Below are positions 33,551 to 45,571 of a stretch of 64,000 nucleotides of DNA, in pieces; the stretch's first letter is position 1; each line of letters begins with the position of its first letter. The notes beneath the pieces are model-generated. The model searched no databases, was not told the origin of the DNA, and saw only the letters and a program-made list of their open reading frames with translations. Where the stretch lies: assembly GCA_000733355.1 (NCBI GenBank), contig JNVV01000019.1, forward strand, positions 97,495 to 161,494. The letters run 5' to 3'. Position numbers and translations under genes: made by a program. The DNA comes from Falciphora oryzae (Eukaryota > Ascomycota > Sordariomycetes > Magnaporthales > Magnaporthaceae).

Positions 33551-34215
33551 TGCGAGGCAGGGGTACCTGGCAACGAGGGAACGTTGGATTTTACACCTCA
33601 AGCCGACATGCGGACCTTCCCGGCGACGCTCCAGATAGAATGGGCCGAGGCTTAATTGATTGAACTGAACTTGGTTCAAAGAGACAGGTCTTTCGGGGAG
33701 GGGAAAGCGTGGCCTCAGCCTCAAATACGAATCCACCAAACTAAGCGGAAGCCACGCAGGCAACAATAACAAAAAGGCCCCATTGATTCTCTTGCAGTTG
33801 CAGCCGCCTACATGCACTCCAATGTGTTGGAAAGGCACTGGTAACATGGAGTTGAGGGCCTAAATTGAGGCTAGGCGCTGTTCTGCCATGCCAGGCTCGA
33901 TGGAGAATGCGACGTGGGCCTTCAGTAAGAAAGACGGAAGGTGGTTGGCAGTGATAGTGGTGGAGTGGAGACATTGAATGTGTGGCTGAACAAGATTCCG
34001 ACCTTGGTTGTGAGGCATGGACCATGGGCTCCAGGAAGGAGCAGGACGAAGACTTTGGCCGGGTGTGGCTGATGGGGTCGCTTTTACGTTAGCGTGCAGC
34101 ATCGATGGGTGGGGCGAAACAACAGGAACGGGGTTGATACTGGGCAGCCTTGATAGCACCTCCTGAGTTGACTTTTATTACACGAATCCCTTGGCTAGCC
34201 CGTGTCTTTTTTGTC

Positions 34216-34251
<36 letters not shown>

Positions 34252-34600
34252 CTTTCCAACTTCGATTGAAGGCATCTGCGGGTGGATTTTTTTTTTGGCA
34301 ATCCACATACCGCGACCACGACGAGCCGCAGTGCTCTCCACGCACGGCCACTCGAGTAATTTTTTCTTACCCCCTTCTCCCATTGCTTTATTTCCCCGGT
34401 ACATCGCCGCTATCACAGCCGGCGCCCCTAGATTGATTACGGTACGAGCCATACGCGCTTCCCACGACCATCATACCCGGCGGCGCCGTATACGTGTCCA
34501 CACCTCGCTCTATCATCCAGTGGTCCCGGTCATTCGCGATTGATCTCGCCCGCCGGTCGGCATCCCCGTCTGACGGGCCCTTTGACACAGTCCCGTCGCG
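33551..34600. promoter_or_regulatory. Divergent promoter region, TDP1/PDI, with T33
   Basis: This is the shared upstream region of two outward-facing genes. It carries an uninterrupted run of 33 T at 34219-34251, about 350 bp before the PDI start, likely a nucleosome-poor tract. No gene is supported. Confidence 0.6.
34219..34251. repeat. Poly(dT) tract, 33 T
   Basis: Homopolymer read directly. The true length may be uncertain in the assembly. Confidence 0.95.
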
Positions 34601-37017
34601 ATGAGGCTATCACCGCTCTCGCTATGGCTGGGCCTCGTCTCGGTCAGCGCCGTGGCTGGCGCTGATACGGGACCACCCAACCACGATCCCACGAAGGAGA
34701 ACACGTATTTCAACCTCAAGAAGGTGGTTCCTCTGGTTGAGCTGACGCCAGACAGCTTCGACAAGGAGACCAAGGGCTCCAAGTTCTACATGGTGAAGCA
34801 CTTTAGGTTCGATACGCTCTCTCATGTGCCAAAACAAAAAGAAAATGGGTAGGATGCCTGCGTCTAACACTTTCTCCTACACAGCCCATACTGCCCTCAC
34901 TGTCAAGACTTCGCGCCTACCTTCCAGACTCTTTACGAGTTCTACTCCACATCGAAACCCGAAGGTTCAGAAGCCGAGTTCGCCGATTTCTACGACTTCA
35001 AGTTCGCGACGGTGAACTGTATAGCGTACTATGACCTGTGCAGCAAGAACGGCGTTACCTCGTACCCTACCACGATCCTCTACAAGAATGGCGACGCTGG
35101 CGAGACGTTCAGGGGAGTTAAGAACATGACGGTCCTGAGCGACGCCATCGAGGCCGCCCTCGAAGTTGCCAAGCCTGGCTCGAGGCCGAAGAAGCTGGCC
35201 CTCCCGAAACCTGGAGACAAGTCCTCCCCCGAATCGGCTGAGACCAAGTCCGATAAGGAGGCCGCCAAGCCTGCCTTTAAGGAGACTACGGGCAAGGATG
35301 CTAGCGAGAAGACTGCGGCAAAGACGGACGAGGAGGTGAAGAGCGATGAGCTCAAGAGGGACGATACCAAGAAGGATGACACCAAGAAGGACGAGGCCAA
35401 GAAGGACTCCACGGCCAAGGACGACTCCAAGAAGACCGATAGCCCCAAGACCGGGCTGAAGATGGAGATTTCGAAAGACAGCCCGTACCTCATCATCCCG
35501 AATCCCTACACATCGCAGCCTAAGAAGGAAAAGAAGCCCGACGCGGAGGCGAACCCCAACGGCCTTTCGGTATCTCTGACTGCCGAGACCTTCCAGACGC
35601 TCGTCACCATGACCCAGGAGCCCTGGTTCATCAAGTTCTACGCCCCGTGGTGCCATCACTGCCAGGCCATGGCTACCAACTGGCAGCAGCTGGCTAAGGA
35701 AATGAAGGGCAGGCTCAACATCGGCGAGGTGAACTGTGATGTCGAGGCTCGCCTGTGCAAGGATGTCCGCCTCCGAGGATATCCCACCATCCTCTTCTTC
35801 AAGGGCGGTGAGCGTGTCGAGTACGATGGCCTTCGTGGCCTTGGAGACTTCATCCAGTACGCTGAAAAGGCTGTTGATATCACGGCGGGCGTCGCCGAGG
35901 TCAACGCCGAGTCGTTTGAGGCGCTGGAGAAGAAGGAGGAGGTTATCTTTGTCTACTTCTACGACCACGCCACGACTAGCGAGGATTTCCTGGCCCTTGA
36001 GCGCCTCCCTCTGAGCCTTATCGGTCACGCCAAGCTTGTCAAGACCAACGACCCGAAGCTCTACAAGCGCTTCAAGATCACGACCTGGCCACGTCTGTTG
36101 GTGGCCCGCGAGGGGCGCCCGACCTACTACACGCCTCTCACACCGAGGGACATGCGTGACACCAACCAGGTGCTCAACTGGATGAAGTCGGTCTGGCTGC
36201 CCATCGTCCCCGAGATGACGGCGTCCAACGCGCGGGAGATCATGGACGGCCGGCTCGTTGTGCTTAGCATTCTCAACCGCAAGGACGATGAGTCTTTCAA
36301 CAGCGCCATCCGCGAGATGAAGAGCGCCGCCAACGAGTGGATGGACAAGCAGATCGTCGCCTTCCAGCAGGAGCGTAAGGAGCTGCGCGACGCCAAGCAG
36401 CTCCGAATTGAGGAGGCCGAGGATCGTGGCGACCAGCGGGCCCTGCGCTCTGCCAAGAGCATCCGCATCAACATGGACAAGTCGGACCGCAAGGAGGTTG
36501 GGTTCGCCTGGGTTGACGGCGTCTTCTGGCAGCGCTGGATCCGCACTACGTACGGTATCGACGTCAAGGACGGAGAGCGCGTTCTTATCAACGACGAGGA
36601 TGTAAGTTCCAATAATACCAAGGCAATGATTTTTACCGCATCCAAGGAAGGCATAATTCTAACACGACATTACAGAACCGCCGCTACTGGGACCAGACCG
36701 TCACCGGCAACTACATCATCCCCTCCAGGACGTCGATCCTCGAGACGATTGGCCAGGTCACCCGGTCGCCCAACAAGATCAAGCCTAAGCTTACCATCTC
36801 GAGCTTCGAGAAGATCTTCTTCGACATCCGCCAAACCTTCACCGAGCACCCCTACCTCACATTCGGCTGCCTCCTCGGTCTGGCTCTGGGCGGTGCCTCA
36901 TGGTTCCGCGGCCGGCTCCGACGCACGCGGGGTCATTTCCGCCTCGAGGGGGACCTGGGCATGAAGGAGATGAAGGCGCCCATCCTTGGCGCCAACGCCA
37001 ACGGCAAGGTCGACTAA
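34601..37017 (+). CDS. ER transmembrane protein disulfide isomerase (Eps1/TMX type)
   Basis: The model is join(34601..34806, 34885..36601, 36676..37017), 754 aa. Introns are 78 bp (GTTCGA..ACAG) and 74 bp (GTAAGT..TACAG). A signal peptide spans about 1-21. Thioredoxin domain 1 has CPHC at 72-75, which is restored only by the first splice (HF|SPYCPHC). A long Lys/Asp/Glu/Thr linker with DDTKKDDTKKDEAKKD-like repeats follows. Thioredoxin domain 2 has WCHHC with Cys at 325 and 328. A further thioredoxin-like region without CxxC and a coiled-coil segment follow. One membrane segment lies near 702-719 (TFGCLLGLALGGASWF) with a short basic cytosolic tail and no HDEL. This layout fits the yeast Eps1 and animal TMX type of membrane PDI, acting in ER oxidative folding or quality control. 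Orthology to Eps1 is inference. Confidence 0.9.
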
Positions 37018-37682
37018 GCACCCAACGAAACCCCTGCTTTTGTTCGGGGAGGCAGTGGGGAGGGACTGGCTTTCTCGGCCCCTGTCGGAAACGAGTATCA
37101 AGACCTTTGATTATCTATTTTCCTTGCGTAGGGCGGAGTCGACTTCGATTTGACGGGCTCACGGGACGGCCGCGTATTCTCTTTTTTTTATTTTCCATGC
37201 ACTTTTTTTTTGTTGGGGAAAAAAGGGTATTAGCACGTTTGTATAATACGTCCCTTGTTTTTACGGACCAACTGGCTACCACTTTCGCATACAACCGCAC
37301 CACTAGCTACCGCTATCCTTTGGTTTCTACGTTTGGCTCAATTTGGCTCAACTGGTTGGCTGGTCGTTCGCGGCCGCGCTAAGGGGAGGCGGGACATGGC
37401 TGCCTCACCGCGACAGATAGAGAGTATGTGTGCCTTGTGCGCGCAGATCTGATATATGGAAGGGAGGGGAGGGCGGCAACAAGATTCATGAGACAATAGC
37501 TGGGTGCCTTTTTCTCTTTGCCTTGCTTGTTTTCTTGCCATAGACTCGGGCATGCACGGGCTGGCAACATATGCATAATAATACTACATCTCGTCTTCCC
37601 TCCTCCGCGAAGAGTAGTAAAAGAAACAAAACAACGGCCATTGCGATGAAACCTCAAAAGGTCAGCGTGCCTTGCCCCTTTT
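37018..37682. other. Convergent 3' region, PDI/PLD
   Basis: This 665-bp spacer is T-rich around 37180-37225. No gene is supported. Confidence 0.6.
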
Positions 37683-40600
37683 TTACGTGTACAGGTCGTC
37701 GGTGAAGGCATTAAGCGAGAGTCCCTCCTTGGCCAGGTCGGGGACGTCGATAAGGAACTGCAGCGGCATCTCGACGAGAGTGCCGCGCACGCGGGACAGC
37801 CAGTCCTTGAGCTCCGAGACGCCTCCCGGGAACTCGTCGCGCACGACGTGGCCGTACTGGACCTTGTTGGCGTCCTCCTCCTCGCGCCGCCGGCGCTCTT
37901 CGTCGTCCTCCTTCTCCTTCTTCTCGGCCCCCGGGATGATGAAGTGGCGCGAGAAGAAGTTGTCGTAGTCCTCCCACGTCCGGACTGCGTCGTTGGGCAC
38001 GTTGTGGAAGGCCTTGCTGAGCGCCTCCGTGTTGGTGCGGGCTGTCGAGCGCCAGAGCTCGAGGAAGCGGCCGCTCAGGGGGTCCTCGACCAGGACGTCG
38101 GCGGGCGAGCCCCAGTCGTAATGGTTGGGGCCCTGGGTGACTGGCGTCCAGTTGGCGTCGGGCCGGTCGCACGGCTGGTCGGGAAGCAGGCCTAGGTGCT
38201 TCCGGAACAGCTGGCGTCGGAGCGAGGCCGCGAAGCGCGAGGCGGTGAAGTCCTGCTCGGCCATGCGCGACTGCACAGGAGACGGATCCTCAATAACCAC
38301 AGCTATCTCGGAGTCGTGGTTGCCCAGCTGCGAGCGATCGTTGAGGTTGGCGGAGCCGCAGATAACCAGACGGTCGTCGGCAATGAGCACCTTGGAGTGG
38401 ATGTACAGTTCCTCAGACACGAAGGCGTCGAGCTCCGACTCTGGGCTGCCCGCCCAAGGGACGCTGTGCAGGTCGGGGCCTGCATCCATGTAGCAAGCGC
38501 TGACTGTGTCCCACTACATTGCATAGTCGCACAAGTGCCGTTAGCACACCACTGCGCCCTCACTGAAGAATAGATATAGGGACCAGAAACCTACGCTACG
38601 GTCATGGGTGCGCTCAGCCGCTTCCTGGTAGCGCTGGTACTGGTCTCCATAGCGGCCCGCGGTGGGCTGGCGGTCGTAGCCATCGTAACCGCTCTCCACG
38701 GCGTCGTCGAACTCGCGACGGGCCGACTCGTAGGGCACACCGCTTTCCTCCTCGGCCCTCTGCATGGTCGCACTCGTATTAATGCGGTCAAAGTTGCGCA
38801 GGTTGTAGAAGTTGATGTAGCGATGCGGGTCGTCGACGCCTTGGTTGCGCACGGATTCGAGTATGCTGTGGCCGCCGCGGTTGATGCTGTTGTACTGGTA
38901 TTCCATGATGGCGCGGGTGCCGAGCGCGCCGTCCGACTTGAGGTCGCCGGCGAAGGCGGGCACTGCGGGCATGAGCACAAAGATGTGGAACGCCTCGTTA
39001 TTCTGATGCGCCCGCACAATGCGGTTTACGATGGCCTCGCCAAGCTTGTTGTGGACCGGCTTCTGCTCATCGCTCGTGGCGGTGATAAAGAACTGGTTTT
39101 CGATGTACACGAAATGTTGGGCATTGGTGATGGCCTCTATGTAAGCGTTGGCGATGGAATGCTCGGTGGGCTTGCCGGAAGACCATGGGCAGGCGCTGGT
39201 TGTGTTTGGGCGTTAAGCATTGGAAGATTGACCACACTATGCTCAGGGGTAACATGGCCACAACTATGTACTCACCTTCGCGTCAGTTGGATATGGGCTT
39301 CGCCTCCGCCGTTGTGCTCCAGGCTCCTAGACCGTTCTCCCGAGCCTTCTTCGGCTGAGAACTGTCGGAAATGGTGGTGGAAATGTCGCTGCAGGCCACC
39401 GAAGAAGTCCTCTCCGTTCTGCAAAAGACCGGGCGCAGGGGGAGCGTGAGATGCAGCCTCACCCAGAGCCTCGTAGTGGACGTCGGTCCTAGTCCGGTAT
39501 TTCCCCTCCCAGATGTAGTTCCTTGTTTGGGTTAGCGAGGTATATGTGTAATCTATTAACTTGGCTGTTGGCCCAAGCAGCACCTACCATCGATCCGTGA
39601 AGTGGAGAACCAGACTATTGACGATGTTCCCGCTGAGGCTGATGGAGATGTCGGACCAGCCCATGCGCGAGCTCGCAGTCCGATCGACTAGGCGCCATCG
39701 TCAAGATTAGTTCTCCGAGGTTCTTCAAATGTGGATAGAGCTAGCCGGCTTACGTTTGTTGTTCTCCCATTTGTCGACGCTCTCAAAGTCGTAGACTCTC
39801 GCATTGTTATAATCTTGGCCGGGGAAGACGATTGCGTTGAGGTCTCCAGGATGAGCGTCGGCGATCGGATGACCTATCGATTGTGTTCAGCAAGACTGTT
39901 GTCTCCTCTCAGGAACAGGCGCTATATGAACTGGACTGAGACTTACTGTTCGTGTCATATCTTCCAAAGCCTAGATATATACTTGCGGTTAGCGACTCAG
40001 TCATCCTATTTACCGCATGCGGATTCAAGGGACAACATACACATATCGAGACCGCCCATGAAGGCAAGGTGAGAGTCAACCACAAGGAGCTTCTCGTGGT
40101 GGGCCCAGAAGAGCACGACGTCGTCCGCGGTGCCGTAGAGGGCGGCAAGCGTATCCTTGGGCAGGGTCGAAAGGCGGAAAGTGCCCAGGGACAGGTTCTG
40201 GAATCCCTCGAGGAGGTCCCCCTTCACATCGTTGGCACTGGGGTGGTGATCGGGGTGCCTGAAGACCCTGATATTGGGGTGTAGCGCCTCTAGGGCATGC
40301 TTGGTGTGCTGGAAAGCGTGAGGAGTGGTGTCAGTATTATTCCGGTTCTTTGGTGTTTCTCAGCCGCGTATCGTCGAGCACCACTCACCGCGGAGTCCAC
40401 TGGGGCGAGGCGAAATCGTTAGTAGCCGCCTACCAATTCAGGGCCCTCTGCTCGCGTGCGAGTTGCGAGACTTACACGTCAAAGCCTGGGGGACCTCCTT
40501 GTATACAATAATCCTGACCTGCACGCCTCGCTCCGCAGCCGCCTGGATCATGCGGTCCAGGCGGTACTGCTCGTTACGAGCGGGTGGGCGGCGCAGGTAC

Positions 40601-40947
40601 AGCTCGGGGCTCAGCCACCAGTCCAGGATGTAGATGCTCTCTCGAGCCTCTAGACAATCTAGTTAGCACCGCCGCCGCCATTTCATAATCACACTGGGCC
40701 AGGATGGCTGGGGGGAAGGAAACTCACGCTCGAGGGCCTCCGAAACGGCCCAGAAATAACTTGCACCATCGACGTACCATTTCGGCACGCCACTGGTCTG
40801 CGGAGCAAATGAGTGGTAGCGGTTTTCACGGTGCTCGACGGGGTGCGAATCATCGCAGCCCTCGGTAGTAGTATGCGAGTGATCCTTGTGCTCGTGGCCC
40901 AGGAGGCGATCGACCTTGTCCTCCAGTTTGTGCAAGAGACGGTCCAT
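37683..40947 (-). CDS. Phospholipase D, ten exons
   Basis: The model is complement join(40947..40728, 40649..40476, 40399..40389, 40308..40041, 39970..39947, 39873..39754, 39687..39588, 39521..39276, 39195..38595, 38513..37683), 864 aa, in frame throughout. PLD cleaves phosphatidylcholine to phosphatidate and choline. Both catalytic HKD motifs are present: HEKLLVVD (His206, Lys208, Asp213) and HSKVLIAD (His627, Lys629, Asp634). Each is followed by the expected Gly-Gly or Gly-Ser block (AFMGGLDM, VICGSANLNDRS). ARESIYILDWWLSPELYLRR and VYIENQFFIT are also diagnostic. There is no PX or PH domain in front, as in the short fungal PLD group rather than Spo14-type. Introns are 66-81 bp. Two exons are tiny (11 and 24 nt). 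An acidic His-rich N-terminal region (HEHKDHSHTTT) precedes the core. Confidence 0.93.
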
Positions 40948-42004
40948 GGCGGGCGACGGCGGGCGCAGGCGAGGATGCCAGGGCTGATGTCAAGTCACGT
41001 CAAAGCCGAAGCGACAAGGGCATGTCACGGACGCTGGCAGGGATAATGAAAACGGGCGCTTTCTTGCAAGAGGGTTGTGTCTGACGGATTGGGACAGCAG
41101 CTGCCAATGGAGCTGGGGGTGCTTGGTGGAGGCTGGAATCAAGGAGGGGTAAAAGTGTCGTGAGCTGAGGAGAGAAAATTGTCACGTCCGACGAAAAAAA
41201 AAAAAAAAGCCAGAAGAGGAGAAATGACGGGTGACGGGGGAGAATATCGGTCAGCTAGTAATAGCCAGGCTCAGGGCGGCGGTCGAGCTGAATTCAATGC
41301 GTGACGAGACGCTTGTTCAAGAATCCACCCGCAGAGGTGAGCAATCGTGAATCGAAGTCCGAGGAGCTGTGATGGAGGGGATGGAATTCAGACCTCGATT
41401 CAGGATCAGGAAGCGAGCCAGGCGGGGAGCATGAAACAGGAAATTTGGCACTTCACCTGCATGACTCCAGGGGTCACGGCTGGTGCTTTTTCAGGGCATG
41501 AATGCATGTGGCAGCCGGCTTTCAAGGTAAGCAGCTTCACCCCTCCCGCCTCCATCAAGAAAGGGGACGGGGTATGCTAGCGAGACCGGCGCCAGCTGGC
41601 TGGATTGGGCGATGGCGTCACCACACAGGCGTGGCAGCCAGTCAGTTGGCATCGCACGGTGATTGATTGCTTCTGTGCAACATATCCAGATGATATCCTT
41701 TGCGTAGAGTTGAGGACCAAGCAACGGGGTACCTAGGTGGTCTTGTCCGCAAGTAATCCACATCAACAAAGTGCCTTTGAATGAACGCACGTCAATGTGT
41801 ATTGCTCATTCAAAATCCCAAGTGCAGGATTGCATGACCGCCTCTCTGACGCAGGCTCTAGTCCGGCTCCCATGCTGTCTAACACGGAAAAGGTCGGAAT
41901 TTTACGCGCGTCGATGTGTGCTCGTGCCGTGCCTGTGCACCCCGCCGGATAATATATAGTTGCCAGGGCAGACCGTACAGTCAAGCCGAGATGACAGCCC
42001 GGCG

Positions 42005-42044
42005 AGTGAGGATTCCATTGGGTAGGCATCCCCAATGGACTCAC
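42005..42044. repeat. Imperfect inverted repeat (hairpin-capable)
   Basis: GTGAG-(3)-TCCATTGGG at 42005-42022 is mirrored by CCCAATGGA-CTCAC at 42031-42044 with an 8-nt loop. It lies between promoters and could be a transcript hairpin or chance. Confidence 0.7.
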
Positions 42045-42539
42045 CCGATAGTCAGGAAAAGAAGTGAAGACGTAGATCGGACTTCAATTTCGGGATTGCG
42101 AAACCCTGGAAGCAAGGCGAACGGCGTTTTGATGATACGTCTTTATTTCGAGTCACGGACACTCAACGACTGTGCCGGCTTGGTGCTTCGAGCGTCCAAC
42201 AATCCTTGTCCCTCGTGAGTGCTGACCGCTTAGGCCTTCCTGTTTGGAGGCTCCGAGGTCGGCCGTTGAGCACCCTTTCGAGCCTTATCCCGAGTGAGGA
42301 GCCATGTCATGTAAGTTGTCGGATGTCGCACCTGAGCGGCGAGGAGAGCGGCATTCGTATCAACGGCGGCGCTATGCCGATTCAGACCCTCCGGGCACTG
42401 CGTCCGGCCGCTAGCTCCATGACAGTTCCCATCTTCACTAAACCCCTATGCTGTGGAATAAGAGCACCCGTCATCGGGATGATGCCTCGTTCACGGCTGA
42501 CGACGAGATGACGGTCTAACGGGCGTGAGCATATTACGT

Positions 42540-42563
42540 ACGGCTGTAGCCATGTACAGCCGT
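42540..42563. repeat. Perfect 9-bp inverted repeat
   Basis: ACGGCTGTA at 42540-42548 and TACAGCCGT at 42555-42563 flank the loop GCCATG. There is no T run behind it, and no function is inferred. Confidence 0.75.
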
Positions 42564-44863
42564 CGGGGTCATGACACGGGGCTGCCCGTCGGGAAAGATA
42601 GGGACAGCGAGCACTCTTCCGTGCGTGGGCCTATCCGGCCCCTTCCGTACTAAGGAGATAGACATCCGCAGCTCGGGATACTACCTGGGTCGCACGACGC
42701 ACCCTGGACGTTGTCGGGCGCTGTGCTGCGTGGCAGCAAGCCTCTTACCCGTCCAAGGGGACTAGCATCTCGAGGCGGGAGTGTGCGCCCCGACGACGAT
42801 GTCAGCGGGCTTTGTCCGCAGCCACGTGATCAGGAAAGACGGACGTCGTCGAGGGCGTGAGGCTGAAAAGAACCAGAGGGCTACGACGGACGTCGTCAGA
42901 AGAAGAAAGTGGGTATACGCCCACAGGCCAGGTCCAGGGCCACAAGTCGACGTGCGCCAAGCGTTGGGGCGGAGAGTCCGGCAACGTGGCTCACGAGGGG
43001 CGGCGGCTGCGTGCAGAGTCAGCCAGGGATACAGGCACGAGTACGGCTCTCGGAGCTGCGGCCAAGCGCATGGCCAGATTGCCACGACAATCGGTTCCTG
43101 GCATCCCTGCCCAGCCATCACTGGGGCATGGCATGGGTGGGTGGGATGACGTTGGGCGATTTCCCGGCGCCCTTCCACGGCCAAAGGCAGACAGATATCT
43201 TATCGAGGCCGGCCAAGCCAAGACGGGTTCGCAGCGATGTCGCCGGCAAGGGCCCTCCCGAGCGTGCATCTTGTCCGCGCATTCAATCTCCGATCCATGC
43301 GGCTGTCCCAGGGAGCGAGAGAACAAAAGCCATCACTTCTGACGGCGTGGAGGGCTGTATCGGAGTGGGACAGGAAGATGGGTGTCGAGGCCAGGAAGGA
43401 TTGAGGGGTGATGTCGAGAATTCAATGAGAGGAAAAAGCTTGTGGATGCCAGGTGATGCGTTCGAGGGCAGCTCGAAGTACTGAAAAGTACCGGTGGTGT
43501 GGGCAGCTCCGAGAAAACAGGTGGAGTCGAGACTTTTGATTGGGTGTATCCGCCAGGGAGACCCGCAGTGTACATGTCCATGTCCCGTCCGGTACCCGAG
43601 CCGACGGCGAGCATGTCCGGTTGCCGGCTCATTGAAGGCCGCAAGCCCGGCAAGCACCGCATACCCCCAGCAGCCATATTACCCTTTCCAGAGCTCACCG
43701 AGAGACCGCCCGTGACCATAGACTGGTAAAATTCTGTCGAGAGGGGTGATCACCGCACCTCCCGCCTTCAGCCTTAAAGACGCAGGAACCCCATCTTTGG
43801 TTTTCGGGTCAGCGTGGTTCAACCAAGCGACCCCTCCAATAACCTTCCTCCGAAAGCCTCCACTTTGATGGGCGCTGTTCTGGAAAGCTCAACCAGCCAA
43901 CCACCAACCAAACCGTCCCATCCATTACGTCCCTGCACGAGAGCTCCCGTTATCGCCCTTGCTACCCTAGCCAAGCCTGGAAGAAAGGGTGGAAGAAAAA
44001 GAAGTAGGGGAGAGAGGAAGGGGGAAGAAAAAGTTTGACGGCATCACAACGTCCTATTGGGACCATTTGGGGCGGCGGCAAGCCAATTGACTTCTGGTTT
44101 TATCCTGCATTCACTTTTTGGGAGCAGCCCTTGGTCAAGATTTTCACTCAATGGTCTTCACCTGGAATGTACGTTTCTACCATCCCCTTGTGTCGCCGTC
44201 CAGCTATATAATAGGTCCTTTTTTTTTCTTCTTGTTTTCTTTACTTTTTGTTCCTTTCCCCCCCATTCAACATCCCTCGTCGTCTCCCGTCGTCACACAA
44301 GAAAAATAGCGCTCGGGCTTAAGGAGCGTGAACGAGAGCCGAAGCAGCCCGGACGAACCGGGTCGAGCCGCGCAAGCAAGTCGCATCTCATTATGCATTT
44401 CTTACTGGCCCCATCCCTGTCCTCCATATATCTCTCTGGCCTACGCTTGCCTTCTCGGGGGGGGCCCCGTGATAGTGGCGGCGGCCAGCTTAGCTCAATG
44501 GCTCGAGTCCTGAAGATTTGCGGACCCGGAACGGCACGGTTCTGGGGTTCGGTCATGAGCCCATTGCACTGGCGGCACACACGCCGCGCCAAGGTGCCTT
44601 ACTGCCCATAGAGGCTGCGCTGATAGGGCCCAGAAAAACTTGGAAGGTGGCAGCGGAGCAAGAGCGAAGGTGGAAAAAAAATTTACACGAAAAAAATATA
44701 TAAAACAAAAAAGCACTACTGTCATTTCTGGATGAAAAATAGAACGCGAAGAATATGCTAAAAACAACTGAGCGGAATATAGAGATAATCCCAGCAAAAC
44801 GTCCACTACCCGAGAAAGAACAGCACACTGGCCTATCAGCTTGTTCCTACCATCGTCAATACG

Positions 44864-45571
44864 ATGGCGCCAGCGGCCAATCCAATGGTACAGTCGCCGA
44901 TATACGTCTTCTCGGCGGCCCAGCACTCGCACCTGGTGCCATACCTGGCGGCGCTGCACGGGACCTGCATCACGCAGGACCACATGACGGGCGCCTTCCT
45001 GCCGCCCCTGAACCACGAGAAGCTGCTGGCCTGGTGGAAGGAGCGCATCGCCGACACGGGGGCCGGCCGCCTCGCCATCCTCTTCCTGCTCGACGAGTCC
45101 GAGCCGGGCACCCGCGCGAAGGGGACCGAGCTCGTCGGCGCCGCCCTGCTGTCGCTCCCGGCCTCGGAGACCAGCCCCTTCCGCGCCCAGCTCGAGTCCC
45201 TGCTCGTCAGCCCCAGGTATCGCCGCCGCGGCAAGGCGAGGGAGCTGATGAACGGGGTGCACGCCGAGGCCATCAAGAGGAACAAGACGTTGCTCGTGCG
45301 TTCACCTTTCATCTTCTTTCACTGTGTCTTTATCACGGCCGCGCCCTTTGTGTGCATTCCAAGAACATGAGCAACAAATAGCCAATGGCATGAAACTTGC
45401 TAACACTATAAACTTCCTTAGACCGCCGAGGCGGAGTTTGGGAGCGCCGGCGAGATGGTCCTGAAGAAGCTCGGTTACACCGAGGTCGGCCGCGTGCCCA
45501 ACTACTCCTTCAGCCCTGCCGACTTGAAAAAGAGGGACCAGACGATCCTGTACATGGAGCTTGTTGGCTGA
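44864..45571 (+). CDS. GNAT-family N-acetyltransferase
   Basis: The model is join(44864..45295, 45422..45571), 193 aa, with a 126-bp intron (GTGCGT..CTTAG, branch GCTAAC). The second exon continues in frame from NKTLL to TAEAEFGSAGEMVLKKLGY. The acetyl-CoA-binding motif A is visible as SLLVSPRYRRRGKARELM (about 112-129), with R-x-x-G-x-A at 120-125. The C-terminal GEMVLKKLGYTEVGRVPNY is motif B of the family. The protein acetylates an amine of unknown identity; small-molecule and protein targets are both possible. The 44.4-44.8 kb leader is AT-rich with long A and T runs. The gene converges with SEC62. Confidence 0.85.

Larger units (their letters stand above)
40948..44863. other. Long divergent intergenic region, PLD/GNAT, with two hairpin sequences
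   Basis: This 3.9-kb stretch holds several open frames of up to about 190 codons on both strands. None has recognisable domains or splice structure, so I annotate no gene. It contains two hairpin-like inverted repeats (42005-42044 and 42540-42563) and a 14-A run near 41196. It is the upstream region of both PLD and the acetyltransferase gene. Confidence 0.5.

Noticed and set aside
42909..43484. 191-codon frame in the PLD/GNAT spacer
   Set aside because: Several overlapping frames of similar length on both strands, no splice signals or family resemblance.
44478..44580. tRNA-like sequence with an A-box match (TAGCTCAATGG) and GGTTCGG
   Set aside because: The T-arm around TTCGGTC does not pair, the acceptor ends do not match, and the B-box is imperfect.
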